Positions 1 through 7,651 of a stretch of DNA of 34,429 nt are shown here, in pieces; within the stretch, counting starts at the first letter, position 1, and each line of letters opens with the position of its first letter. The DNA comes from Desulfovibrio sp. GTDB lineage: Bacteria > Desulfobacterota > Desulfovibrionia > Desulfovibrionales > Desulfovibrionaceae. The stretch covers positions 1 through 34,429 of the forward strand of contig JAITGC010000072.1 of NCBI GenBank assembly GCA_031280915.1. Direction: 5' to 3'. Under the pieces are notes generated by a model. It saw nothing but the letters and a program-made list of their open reading frames with translations. It was not told the origin of the DNA and searched no databases. The position numbers and the translations under genes were made by a program.

Positions 1-64
1 CTTTTTGCTTTGCATTCAAAGAGCCGACTTGCGTCAGAATGGCAGAGAAGTCTTTCTTCTTCAT
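1..64 (-). CDS. Transposase N-terminus, partial (IS1595-like)
   Basis: Only 21 codons are inside the window. They start at ATG (62-64) with AGAGG about 6 bases upstream, and begin MKKKDFSAILTQVGSLNAK. A short N-terminus of this type, with a lysine-rich start, an aspartate-phenylalanine pair and a helix ending in LxAKQ, resembles IS1595/ISXO2-type transposases, which carry a zinc ribbon next. None of the catalytic region is present, so the family is a guess from the start of the protein and its position next to an insertion-sequence-like end. Confidence 0.45.
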   Translation of the reverse strand, partial: MKKKDFSAILTQVGSLNAKQK

Positions 65-118
65 ACGTTACCTCTGACAGAAATTTACCCTTATTCAATA
101 AATTACGCAACTAGAGCC
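1..118 (-). mobile_element. Left-edge insertion sequence, partial
   Basis: Reading the minus strand, a sequence starting GGCTCTAGTTGCG at 118 breaks into a transposase-like reading frame (95-163). About 50 bases later it is followed by a new start codon with a good ribosome binding site. This fits the outer end and leader of an insertion sequence running off the window. The element end at 118 is inferred from where the interrupted frame stops making sense. No second terminal repeat is visible, and no target duplication can be checked. Confidence 0.45.
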
Positions 119-163
119 AATGATTTCAAGTTGTTCTGGAGAAAGATAGAAAAGTCGGCTCAT
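95..163 (-). pseudogene. Truncated IS5-type transposase N-terminal fragment
   Basis: ATG at 161-163 follows a strong GAGGTGG ribosome binding site and encodes MSRLFYLSPEQLEII before the frame runs into unrelated sequence and a stop at 95. The start resembles the L(F/Y)(W/Y)L(T/S)xEQ opening of IS5-family transposases. The homologous part covers only 119-163; the rest appears to be the end of the inserted element. It lies only about 15 bases past the terminator of tRNA-Leu(GAG), so whatever once followed the tRNA has been replaced by mobile DNA. Confidence 0.4.
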
Positions 164-177
164 TATCCACCTCTTCT

Positions 178-220
178 AAAAAGCGAAGCCCCGCTTGGCT
201 TTTAAGGCTTCGCGGGGCTT
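178..220 (-). terminator. Intrinsic terminator of tRNA-Leu(GAG)
   Basis: On the minus strand a 9-bp stem AAGCCCCGC/GCGGGGCTT (212-220 with 186-194) is followed by CGCTTTTT. It lies 16 bases after the tRNA 3' end. The same hairpin follows tRNA-Leu(CAA) at 28626-28669. Confidence 0.85.
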
Positions 221-243
221 TGTGAGATTGTTAAATGGTGCCG
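186..243. repeat. 58-bp direct repeat at tRNA-Leu 3' ends, copy 1
   Basis: This stretch is identical except for one base (position 211) to 28635-28692. It contains the terminator stem-loop, a short spacer and the CCA plus first bases of the acceptor arm of the tRNA. The similarity stops inside the acceptor arm, where the two tRNA-Leu genes differ. Either one tRNA 3' flank was copied to the other by gene conversion, or an integration event carried it. Confidence 0.8.
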
Positions 244-321
244 AGGGCGGGACTCGAACCCGCACGCGCGTAACGCACTACCCCCTCAAGATAGCGTGTC
301 TACCAGTTCCACCACCTCGGC
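236..321 (-). tRNA. tRNA-Leu (anticodon GAG)
   Basis: The minus strand folds into an 86-base class II tRNA. The acceptor is GCCGAGG, the anticodon stem is CTATC/GGTAG around the loop TTGAGGG (anticodon GAG, reading CUC/CUU), and there is a long variable arm. The T loop is GTTCGAGTC, and CCA is encoded in the gene. It is transcribed alone, from a promoter at 332-360 to the terminator at 178-220. Confidence 0.95.
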
Positions 322-331
322 GTAAGTAAGA

Positions 332-360
332 AATATAGGCTAAGAGATTTGTATTTGCAA
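332..360 (-). promoter_or_regulatory. Promoter of tRNA-Leu(GAG)
   Basis: On the minus strand TTGCAA (355-360) and TATATT (332-337) are 17 bases apart, ending 10 bases before the tRNA 5' end. This is a good sigma-70-type match at the expected distance. Confidence 0.7.
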
Positions 361-577
361 GTTTTTTGCCCACATTTTTCTAACGGAAAATTGCGGCATC
401 ACCTGATACCAAAATTTATACAGGCTCAGTCACAGAGGCAGTCTTCGGCTATCAAGCCCAGAGGCGTCTGCCGCTGTCTGACAACAAGATGCTCTACATC
501 TGGGACAGCCCTTAAAAGCGATTTGCCAGCATCCTTGGCGGCAAGTGGAGAAATGGACAAAAAGAATACGCAAATTT
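361..577. other. Intergenic stretch, no confident gene
   Basis: The stretch lies between the tRNA-Leu(GAG) promoter and the stop of the SLC13 transporter. One plus-strand frame from about 390 reads protein-like for roughly 45 codons up to a TAA at 513-515 and continues in frame after it. There is no start codon with a ribosome binding site. The opposite strand is also open for a while, so this may be a gene remnant or chance. Confidence 0.4.
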
Positions 578-2911
578 TTACACTGGCCAGAAAACAGGAA
601 GCAGCCAGACGGAAAGAATCATAACCAGAATGGTCAATGGCACGCCGATTTTAACGTAATCCATGAACCGGTATCCGCCCGGTCCCATGATGAGCAGATG
701 GGCGGGATGGGACAAGGGACTGGCATAACTGGACGCGGCGGCAATGGCAATGGTCATCATCAGCAAATGCGGGGAAATGCTGAGGCTCTGCGCCGCGTTG
801 AGGGCTATGGGCGCCATCAGCACCACCAGGGCCGATGTTGGAATGACCTGAGTGCCGATTGCCGTGACCAGAAAAAGCGCGGCCACAACCCAGCGCGGGC
901 CGAGCGCCCCCACTGTGGAAATCAACACTTCTGACGCTATCTGCGCCGCGCCGGTGTTTTGTACGGCAATTCCCAAAGGCAACATGCTTGCTACAAGAAA
1001 AATAACTTTCCATTCGATGGCGCGGTACGCCTGATCCATGGACAGGCAACCGCCCAGCACCATCATAGCCGCTCCGGTAAGGGCGGCTATGGCTATGGGA
1101 ACAAGTCCGGAAATGGCGCTGAGCAACACCATCGCCATGATGAAAGCGGCCAATGGCGCCTTTTTTACCAGCGGAGTACGGGTGGACTCTCTGTCAAGCA
1201 CCAGAAAATCAGGATCACGAGCCACAGCCTCCAGATTCCGGCGCGGCCCGTAAACCAGCAGAGCGTCGCCGAATTGCAGGGGCACACTAGGTAGACGGGT
1301 ACGGAGGACGCTTCCTTTTCTCCAGATGGCCAGCACGTTGAGGCCGTAATGCTCACGGAAGAGCAAATCTCCCAAAGTGCGTTCTGCCAGATTTGTGCGG
1401 GGCGAGAGCAGCACTTCGGTTACACCCGCCTGCTGAGACTCCAGTTCCGCCGCCAAATCGGCGGATGGCGCTTGGAGCACAAGCTCTTGCAGACCTTCCA
1501 ATATCTCAAGGTCATCTTTATCCCCTTGGAGAATGAGCAAGTCATCCCGTCGCAAAATTTCTTCCGCCAGGGGCATAAACAAAAAATCTCCGGAGCGAAC
1601 AATGCCGATGATCGTCAAGGCGAGGGCATTGCCCAAACGGCTTTCGGCAATATTTTTGTCCACAAGTACCGAGCTGTCCGGAACGCGCATAGGCAAAAGC
1701 ATGGTATGTTCCGGTACGGCTTTGTCCGCCTCAAGGACGCAGAGGGGGCCGACAAGGCCATCAGCGACCAGTCTGTCCAAGTCTTGACGTCGTCCCTGCA
1801 AAAAAAGTCTGTCCCCCGGTGCGAACGGCCTCCGGCCATGCGGCTGAATCGTTTTTTCCGCCGCATCCCGCAGGGCGAGCAGGTGCGCCCGGTACTTCCG
1901 CCGTAGATTGCTCTCTTCTAAATTAAGAGAGAGTAACGGCGAATTTTCCGGAACAACGGCGCCAACGACGACAAGCTCCTGGAATATTCGTTGGGCTTCA
2001 TCCTGGCTTTCTTCAGCCATAAGGTGATGGTTGCCGCGTAAATATCGCAGATGATGTTCATGGCCGTGAACAATAAGAACATCCTTCTCTCGAAGGATTT
2101 CATCCGGGCCGGGCGACAAAAGCAGTTTGCCTCGACGCCGCAAGCCCACCACCGTGAGATAGAGAGCCGATCCCAGGCGGCTTTCCGCCAAAGTGCGTCC
2201 GACCAGTTTGGAATCGGGACGGATTTGAGCCGTGAACAGATGGGTGGAAAGATGATAGGCCGCCTCCGGCGTTCCTTGTCTTTCGGCATTGTTTCGCTCG
2301 CCGGACTTGGGAAGCAGATATTTGCCAACGAGTACGACAAAAATAGTGCCGGCCAGCAGCAGAACAGCTGTAATCGGCGTGAAATCAAAAAGACCGAAGG
2401 GAGACAAGCCCGCTGAAGAAAGGGCTTCTGTGGCGAGAATGTTTGATGGTGTAGAAATTCCGGTAAAAGGGCCGCCCAGAAGACAGCCCAGCGCCATGGG
2501 CATCAGCAGACGGGAAGGCGGCCGGCCGCTACGCCGGGAGAGTTCCATCGCGGCGGGCAACATAATGGCCGCCACCGTTGTGGTGTTGATCAGGGCGGAA
2601 AGCGCGCCCGCCGTAAACATGAGGGCGACAATCCCCACGTTCTCGCGGCTTTTGGCAAGGCGTTGCAAGGGCTGCCCCAAACGATAAGCCAAGCCGGTGC
2701 GGGTAAGCCCGGCCGACAAAATGAACATGCCGATCACGGTAATGACCGCCGGACTGCTGAAGCCGGCCAACGCTTCTGTCGTGGAAACCAGGCCGGTCAG
2801 CGCCAAAGCCGAGAGCACCAGCAGACCGGTGACGTCAACAGCGATCCGGCCGTTGATAAAGAGAACCAGAGCCACGGCAATGATGACGGCCAAAGAAATT
2901 ATCTGAAACAA
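578..2911 (-). CDS. SLC13-type anion transporter with four TrkA-C domains
   Basis: The 777-residue inner-membrane protein has a transport domain split by a cytoplasmic insert. Hydrophobic helices cover about residues 1-200. Four tandem RCK_C/TrkA-C-like domains follow (about 215-295, 310-385, 400-475 and 490-565), each with a GxxLxExxL-like or comparable start. Membrane helices resume from about 580 to the end. This matches the SLC13/DASS family of sodium-coupled carboxylate or sulfate carriers. Four RCK_C copies is more than the two usually seen; these domains normally bind a small ligand and gate transport. The start is TTG with AGGAG ahead. It is last in a probable operon after gph, 58 bases downstream. 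In a sulfate reducer sulfate would be an attractive substrate, but nothing in the sequence proves it. Confidence 0.85.
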   Translation of the reverse strand: MFQIISLAVIIAVALVLFINGRIAVDVTGLLVLSALALTGLVSTTEALAGFSSPAVITVIGMFILSAGLTRTGLAYRLGQPLQRLAKSRENVGIVALMFTAGALSALINTTTVAAIMLPAAMELSRRSGRPPSRLLMPMALGCLLGGPFTGISTPSNILATEALSSAGLSPFGLFDFTPITAVLLLAGTIFVVLVGKYLLPKSGERNNAERQGTPEAAYHLSTHLFTAQIRPDSKLVGRTLAESRLGSALYLTVVGLRRRGKLLLSPGPDEILREKDVLIVHGHEHHLRYLRGNHHLMAEESQDEAQRIFQELVVVGAVVPENSPLLSLNLEESNLRRKYRAHLLALRDAAEKTIQPHGRRPFAPGDRLFLQGRRQDLDRLVADGLVGPLCVLEADKAVPEHTMLLPMRVPDSSVLVDKNIAESRLGNALALTIIGIVRSGDFLFMPLAEEILRRDDLLILQGDKDDLEILEGLQELVLQAPSADLAAELESQQAGVTEVLLSPRTNLAERTLGDLLFREHYGLNVLAIWRKGSVLRTRLPSVPLQFGDALLVYGPRRNLEAVARDPDFLVLDRESTRTPLVKKAPLAAFIMAMVLLSAISGLVPIAIAALTGAAMMVLGGCLSMDQAYRAIEWKVIFLVASMLPLGIAVQNTGAAQIASEVLISTVGALGPRWVVAALFLVTAIGTQVIPTSALVVLMAPIALNAAQSLSISPHLLMMTIAIAAASSYASPLSHPAHLLIMGPGGYRFMDYVKIGVPLTILVMILSVWLLPVFWPV

Positions 2912-2969
2912 GGGCGTCTCTCCTCGTTTACCGCGGGGTTTGTCCTGTGCCGCAAGGCGGCAATGGCAG

Positions 2970-3623
2970 TTACACGTAGTTTATTATCTCAAGCGGATAT
3001 TGCAAAAGCAGGCGCGCACCGTGCCGGAGCATCTCATCTTTTGAGCGGAGGCCCCACAGAACACCCATCGACAGCATGCCCGCCGCCGTCGCGGTATCCA
3101 TATCCACGCCGCTGTCTCCCACAAATGCCGTGCGTTCCGGCAACACGCCCATATCACTGGCTATGGCCAGCGCCAAGGCCGGATCAGGTTTGCCTTTTTC
3201 GCCATCAGGCTTGCCTTGTACGCGCACAAAAGGAATTGCCGGGAAAAAATGCTGTACAATTATTGCGGTAAAGCAATGCGCCTTGTTGGAAAGCACGGCC
3301 AACGGAAACCTCATTTCCAGCAGCTTGGTCAGCATTTGTGGAATGCCTTCGTAGGGATGGGTTTTATTGCGCCAGCCGGCGGCGTAGTTGTCTTTCATGG
3401 CGCGTAACAGCGAAGCGATGGCTTCATCACTCGCGTCATGCGGCGCGGAGCGGCGCATAAGCGTTTCCAGCCCATTGCCCACGAAGTGGCGATAATCTTC
3501 AAGGGGCCAAGTGGCATAACCGTGGGCGACCAAGGCCGCATTCGCGGCATCGGCAATGTCTTCCAAGCTGTTCAGCAGCGTGCCGTCAAGGTCGAAAATA
3601 AACGCCCGTATGCCGTGCGGCAT
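2970..3623 (-). CDS. gph: Phosphoglycolate phosphatase-like HAD hydrolase
   Basis: The 217-residue cytoplasmic HAD phosphatase carries all four family motifs. DLDGTLLNS near residue 11 holds the nucleophile and acid/base aspartates, LSNK is motif II, the lysine of GKPDP is motif III, and FVGDSGVDM is the metal-binding motif IV. The helical cap after motif I and the overall length fit Gph, which removes phosphate from 2-phosphoglycolate, a product of DNA 3'-end repair. Related enzymes such as pyrophosphatase PpaX or phosphonatase have the same fold, so the substrate is inferred. ATG is preceded by GGAGA at a good distance. It lies 18 bases after the SPFH gene and reads into the transporter gene. 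Confidence 0.82.
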   Translation of the reverse strand: MPHGIRAFIFDLDGTLLNSLEDIADAANAALVAHGYATWPLEDYRHFVGNGLETLMRRSAPHDASDEAIASLLRAMKDNYAAGWRNKTHPYEGIPQMLTKLLEMRFPLAVLSNKAHCFTAIIVQHFFPAIPFVRVQGKPDGEKGKPDPALALAIASDMGVLPERTAFVGDSGVDMDTATAAGMLSMGVLWGLRSKDEMLRHGARLLLQYPLEIINYV

Positions 3624-3641
3624 GGCGATTTCTCCAAAGGA

Positions 3642-4604
3642 TCAGTCCTGTTTTTTGTTTCCCTGAGCGGACAACCCCTGTTCCGGCCTGACAATTTTTG
3701 TCATTGCGGCGAGCATGCCCGCCGCGTCGGCCACATCGGCGGGGATAATCAGCGTGTTCCCCTGCTTGGCGATATTGCCGAATTCGTTGATGTAGGTCTC
3801 GGCAAGCCGCAGTTGCGCCGCCGCAACGAAGTCTCCACCCAATTGCTCTCCCACAATTTTGAGACATTGGGCAGTGGCTTCGGCCACTGTGCGTATTTGA
3901 GCCGCTTCGCCTTCCGCCCTGTTGATCATGGCTTGTTTCTGGCCTTCGGATTCCGCTATGGCCGCCCGTTTGGCGCCCTCCGCCAAGTTGATTCTCGACT
4001 GCATTTCTCCCTCGGATTGGGCGATGACAGCGCGTTTCTCACGTTCGGCGCGCATCTGTTTCTCCATTGCCTGCATTACGGTGTCGGGCGGGGCGATATC
4101 ACGGATTTCATAGCGCAACACCTTGACGCCCCAGGGCGCGGTGGCCGCGTCAAGGGCATCCACGACTTCCTGGTTTATATTGGTGCGCTCCTCAAAGGTT
4201 TTATCCAGTTCCAGTTTGCCGATGGCCGAGCGCAGGGCGGTCTGAGCCAATTGAATGGCGCCCCATTCGTAATCGGATATGCCGTAGGCCGATTTTTCCG
4301 GTGTGATCACCAGCAGATAGAGTATGCCGTCGATATCCACGCTGACGTTGTCGCGTGTAATGCAGGTCTGCTTCGGCACATCCAGCACCTGTTCCTTAAG
4401 ACTGCGTCTGTAGGCTATTCTGTCGATAAAGGGAATAAGCAGATGAAAGCCGGCAAAAATCGCCCCATGGTATTTGCCGAGCCGTTCAACCACATAGGCC
4501 GCCTGATTGGGAACAATGACCGCCGCTCTGACCAGCGCGACAAAAAACAGTAAAACCAGAAAAAAGAGCCAGGCATAACTATTGATAAATTCAGGGAAGT
4601 TCAT
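3642..4604 (-). CDS. qmcA: SPFH/stomatin-type membrane protease-regulator protein (QmcA-like)
   Basis: The 320-residue protein has one N-terminal membrane helix (about 10-30) and then an SPFH/Band 7 domain (about 32-190, including VPNQAAYVVERLGKYH and the FEERTNINQEVV segment). A long Ala/Glu-rich coiled coil (about 195-265) precedes a short C-terminal tail. This is the bacterial stomatin/QmcA architecture. Such proteins form large ring assemblies on the inner membrane and associate with FtsH-type proteases or organise membrane domains. The adjacent upstream gene encodes an NfeD-type partner, which is the standard stomatin-NfeD pairing. The start has GGAG 8 bases ahead. Confidence 0.9.
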   Translation of the reverse strand: MNFPEFINSYAWLFFLVLLFFVALVRAAVIVPNQAAYVVERLGKYHGAIFAGFHLLIPFIDRIAYRRSLKEQVLDVPKQTCITRDNVSVDIDGILYLLVITPEKSAYGISDYEWGAIQLAQTALRSAIGKLELDKTFEERTNINQEVVDALDAATAPWGVKVLRYEIRDIAPPDTVMQAMEKQMRAEREKRAVIAQSEGEMQSRINLAEGAKRAAIAESEGQKQAMINRAEGEAAQIRTVAEATAQCLKIVGEQLGGDFVAAAQLRLAETYINEFGNIAKQGNTLIIPADVADAAGMLAAMTKIVRPEQGLSAQGNKKQD

Positions 4605-4633
4605 TTTTCTTCTCCGGTTTCACGTTAGGAGGT

Positions 4634-5125
4634 TTATTTTTCCGGCGGAACCAGTATTTTTTCAACAGAGGATTGGGCAAGGGCTTCTTCCGCCCGGATA
4701 ACACGCAGCACAAGCTCGTTGCCGGACACACATCCCAGTATCCGCACCGGCGTTCCCTCGTTGAGGGCGCTGTCCGCCATGGCGCGCCAGAAACTGCCGC
4801 CAGCGCAGATTTCTCCGATTATGCCAGGATGAATGCCTTTGCTGACGATACCCTGTCTGTCCATTAACGGATGGTCGTCAGTAATCGTGGCTGGTTTACT
4901 CCGACCGCTGAAGACGGCGCGCAAACGGCGGCGTAAAAATAGCAGCATCAGCAGAGAGCACAGCATGAATACGGCGATCTGCCACGCAAAAGGCGCTCCG
5001 CACCATGCCGCGCCCGCCGCAGCCCAGGCTCCGGCCGCGAAAAAGAGCAATACGAAAGCCGGTGACATGACTTCAATGAGCAACAGGAACACACCTGACA
5101 GAAACCACAGAACAGGAGCCGTCAT
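4634..5125 (-). CDS. NfeD-like membrane protein, stomatin partner
   Basis: The start chosen is the ATG at 5125, giving 163 residues (MTAPVLWFLSGV...), because the frame upstream is not protein-like. GAGAGG lies about 12 bases upstream, which is a little far. Two to three membrane helices fill residues 5-70. A basic stretch (RRRLRAVFSG) and an OB-fold-like C-terminal domain (about 95-155, with GxxGxV-type turns) follow. This is the short NfeD form without the ClpP-class serine protease domain. NfeD proteins are encoded next to SPFH proteins and are thought to help assemble or regulate them; the gene lies 29 bases before the SPFH gene on the same strand. No clear promoter was identified in 5126-5308. 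Confidence 0.82.
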   Translation of the reverse strand: MTAPVLWFLSGVFLLLIEVMSPAFVLLFFAAGAWAAAGAAWCGAPFAWQIAVFMLCSLLMLLFLRRRLRAVFSGRSKPATITDDHPLMDRQGIVSKGIHPGIIGEICAGGSFWRAMADSALNEGTPVRILGCVSGNELVLRVIRAEEALAQSSVEKILVPPEK

Positions 5126-5308
5126 GATGTTTATGAACCTCTCTGTCGTATTGCCCGGTAAATACGAAATCGATTTTTTACAGTATTGAAGGTATAAAAT
5201 ATATGCCTTGGCGTCGGGCACGTCAAGGGCAGGGAGACTTTCACTTGATAAAAAGAGAGGTGGCTGGTAGTTTTCAGGTGTTCTCAAAATCAGCAATAAG
5301 GGAATTTT

Positions 5309-6436
5309 ATGGCCTCGTTTCAGCAGTTTCTTTCGACATGGCCAGCGGGACGGCGTGCGGCCGTCGCGGCCGGTTCCGCCGCTGAGGATGTTTTGACTGT
5401 GCTGGGTAAAGACACTTTGCGGCCGGAGGATTTCCTGGCTCTGCTTTCACCTGCGGCAACGCCGTACCTGGAGAATATGGCCAAGCGCGCCCACGAGTTG
5501 ACCCTGCGCCGCTTCGGACGGACAGTACAGCTTTTTACGCCACTTTATCTCTCGAATATATGCACAAACCGGTGCCGATATTGCGGTTTCAGCGTCAAAA
5601 ACAAACAGCGCCGGCGTCATTTGTCCGTGCTGGAGGCCAGCGCCGAAGCCCGGATTATAGCGGCTACGGGCTTGCGGCATATCCTGCTGCTCACGGGCGA
5701 TGCGCGCAAAGTTTCTCCTCCTGAGTATATTGCCGATATCGCGCGCGCTATCAAACCATATTTCGCTTCCATCGGCGTCGAAGTCTATGCCATGAACGAA
5801 GAGGAGTACACCCTGCTTGTTCTGGCTGGCATTGACAGCATGACTATGTTTCAGGAAACGTACAGCGAGGAGCTTTACGCTTGGCTGCATCCTGCCGGCC
5901 CCAAAAGCGATTATGCCTTCCGTCTCGCCGCGCCGGAGCGCGCGGCAAAGGCCGGACTGATTTCCCTGGGTATCGGCGCGCTGCTCGGCCTGGAAATTTT
6001 TGAACAGGACGCCTTTGCGACGGGTCTGCACGCATGGTGGCTGCAAAAAAATTTCCCCGGCGTTGAAATCAGCGTGTCCGTACCGCGCATCTGCCCCCAT
6101 GAGGGGGATTTCGACGTTCCCCATCCTGTGGACGACATACATTTCGCGCAATATGTCACCGCGTTGCGCTGTTTTTTGCCCAGAGCCGGCATCACTTGTT
6201 CCACACGCGAGAGCGCCTTCATGCGCGATCACCTCGTGCCGCTTGGCGTCACGCGCGTCTCGGCGGGTGTGTCCACCGCTGTCGGCGGCCGATCGACGCA
6301 AGACAACGGCAGCCAGGGGCAATTTGAAATCTCCGACAGGCGCAGTGCGGCGGAAATGACGGCAGCCCTGAGTAACTTGGGTTATCAGGCCGTTGTGAAA
6401 GACTGGGAGGCCATGACGGAAGTCTGTCCGCTTTAG
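5309..6436 (+). CDS. thiH: 2-iminoacetate synthase ThiH
   Basis: The 375-residue radical SAM enzyme cleaves tyrosine to dehydroglycine (2-iminoacetate) and p-cresol, supplying the glycine imine for the thiazole ring of thiamine in anaerobes. The cluster-binding motif CTNRCRYC has cysteines at residues 85, 89 and 92. Other ThiH-like stretches are LLTGDARK, EVYAMNEEEY, FQETY and the C-terminal GVSTAVGG region. The length fits ThiH (E. coli 377). AAGGGA precedes the ATG. The other thiamine genes are not beside it and no TPP riboswitch is seen upstream, so its control is unknown. Related enzymes such as HydG are longer and have a C-terminal cluster-binding region that is absent here. Confidence 0.92.
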   Translation: MASFQQFLSTWPAGRRAAVAAGSAAEDVLTVLGKDTLRPEDFLALLSPAATPYLENMAKRAHELTLRRFGRTVQLFTPLYLSNICTNRCRYCGFSVKNKQRRRHLSVLEASAEARIIAATGLRHILLLTGDARKVSPPEYIADIARAIKPYFASIGVEVYAMNEEEYTLLVLAGIDSMTMFQETYSEELYAWLHPAGPKSDYAFRLAAPERAAKAGLISLGIGALLGLEIFEQDAFATGLHAWWLQKNFPGVEISVSVPRICPHEGDFDVPHPVDDIHFAQYVTALRCFLPRAGITCSTRESAFMRDHLVPLGVTRVSAGVSTAVGGRSTQDNGSQGQFEISDRRSAAEMTAALSNLGYQAVVKDWEAMTEVCPL

Positions 6437-6501
6437 GACTGGCAATTCTTCGTGTGTCAGTGTATTGACAGGAATAACGACTGCACGCGAGGATGTCTCT
6501 T

Positions 6502-7596
6502 ATGGAGTTGAATACCAGCGGTATCATCGGTCAAAGCACATCACTGGCTTCCGTGTTCAAAATGCTCGGCAAGGTGGCCCCCACTGACAGCACCGTACTC
6601 GTCACCGGGGAATCAGGCACAGGCAAGGAGCTTCTGGTACGCGCCCTGCACGCCAACAGCGGCCGCGCTGCCAAACCTTTCATACCGATTAACTGCGGAG
6701 CCATCCCCAGGGAACTTCTTGAAAGCGAGCTTTTTGGACATGAAAAAGGCGCTTTTACCCACGCTATACGTTCTCGTCCCGGCCGTTTTGAAGTAGCGGA
6801 CGGGGGTACTGTTTTTCTTGATGAAATCGGTGAAATGGACGTAAGCCTCCAGGTCAAAATACTTCGCGTTCTGCAGGAAAAAGAAATTGAACGTGTCGGC
6901 GGCAATGGCGTAAAAAAGGTTGACGTGCGCATCATTGCAGCCACAAATCGTGATTTGGAAAATGAAGTCGCCTCGGGGCGCTTCAGGGAAGATCTTTTTT
7001 ACCGTTTAAATGTGATTCCCCTTCATCTGCCGCCCTTGCGCGAACGTGGCGAAGACGTGTTGCTGTTGGCCGGAAATTTTCTGGAACGGTTTTGCAAAAA
7101 AAAATCCCGCGCTCTTTTGAAACTCTCCCACTCGGCGGAAAAAATCCTGACTGCCTATGACTGGCCGGGCAATGTGCGCGAACTGGAAAATGTCATGGAA
7201 CGTCTGAGCATTTTGACGGACGGCAATGTTGTGCAACCGGCTGACTTGCCGCAAAAAATTTTGAGCAGAGCAGGGGATGCCGGGGATTTATCCGATGCTG
7301 AAATGGTCGAAACACCGGAAACGCAGGGGAAATATCTCTCTCCGCCTGCCGCGCCTGAAACCCCATATCCCCGGAAAACACCGCAGCCGGGCGATTTCGG
7401 CGAATTTTCCTGGCCTGTGCTGGCCGACTTGAAACTCACGGGAATGGATCTCAAGACATTTTTGGAAACCGCGGAAAGCCGGTTGATGAGCGAGGCGCTT
7501 GCCGAGGCGGACAATGTAAAAAATCTGGCGGCTGAATTGCTGGGGATCAAGCGTACTACATTGATTGAAAAACTCAGAAAGCGCAATACGCCATAA
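6502..7596 (+). CDS. Sigma-54-dependent activator without receiver domain
   Basis: The 364-residue bacterial enhancer-binding protein consists of an AAA+ domain (about 8-235) and a Fis-type helix-turn-helix at the end (about 325-362, LAAELLGIKRTTLIEKLRKR). Visible motifs are Walker A GESGTGKE, Walker B with FLDEIGEMD, and the sensor II/arginine region VRELENVMERL. The sigma-54 contact loop reads GAFTHA and not the usual GAFTGA. There is no N-terminal receiver, GAF or PAS domain, so activity must be set by expression level, a partner protein or the linker (about 240-310). I chose ATG 6502: GAGG is 9 bases upstream of it but directly touches the ATG at 6493. Its target genes are unknown; the next gene on the strand is the TPR protein. 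Confidence 0.88.
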   Translation: MELNTSGIIGQSTSLASVFKMLGKVAPTDSTVLVTGESGTGKELLVRALHANSGRAAKPFIPINCGAIPRELLESELFGHEKGAFTHAIRSRPGRFEVADGGTVFLDEIGEMDVSLQVKILRVLQEKEIERVGGNGVKKVDVRIIAATNRDLENEVASGRFREDLFYRLNVIPLHLPPLRERGEDVLLLAGNFLERFCKKKSRALLKLSHSAEKILTAYDWPGNVRELENVMERLSILTDGNVVQPADLPQKILSRAGDAGDLSDAEMVETPETQGKYLSPPAAPETPYPRKTPQPGDFGEFSWPVLADLKLTGMDLKTFLETAESRLMSEALAEADNVKNLAAELLGIKRTTLIEKLRKRNTP

Positions 7597-7651
7597 AGGC
7601 ATATTTTTTGCATGACTTTTCAGAGATGGATAATGGAACTGGACAACAATC

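Noticed and set aside
5-205. Plus-strand 66-codon frame at the left edge
   Set aside because: It runs through the tRNA terminator and is antisense to two transposase-like starts with good ribosome binding sites.
3438-4553. Plus-strand 371-codon frame opposite the SPFH gene
   Set aside because: It is antisense to a clear SPFH protein, with no start signal and composition typical of shadow frames.
5126-5296. Longer NfeD-like protein starting at 5296
   Set aside because: The extra 57 residues are not membrane-like or conserved in style, and NfeD proteins begin just before the first membrane helix.
5126-5308. Possible TPP riboswitch before thiH
   Set aside because: None of the conserved TPP aptamer parts (such as CTGAGA and ACCTGATCTGG) are present on either strand.
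5447-6445. Minus-strand 332-codon frame opposite thiH
   Set aside because: It is the mirror of a well-supported radical SAM gene and shows no domain pattern; long antisense frames are common at this GC content.
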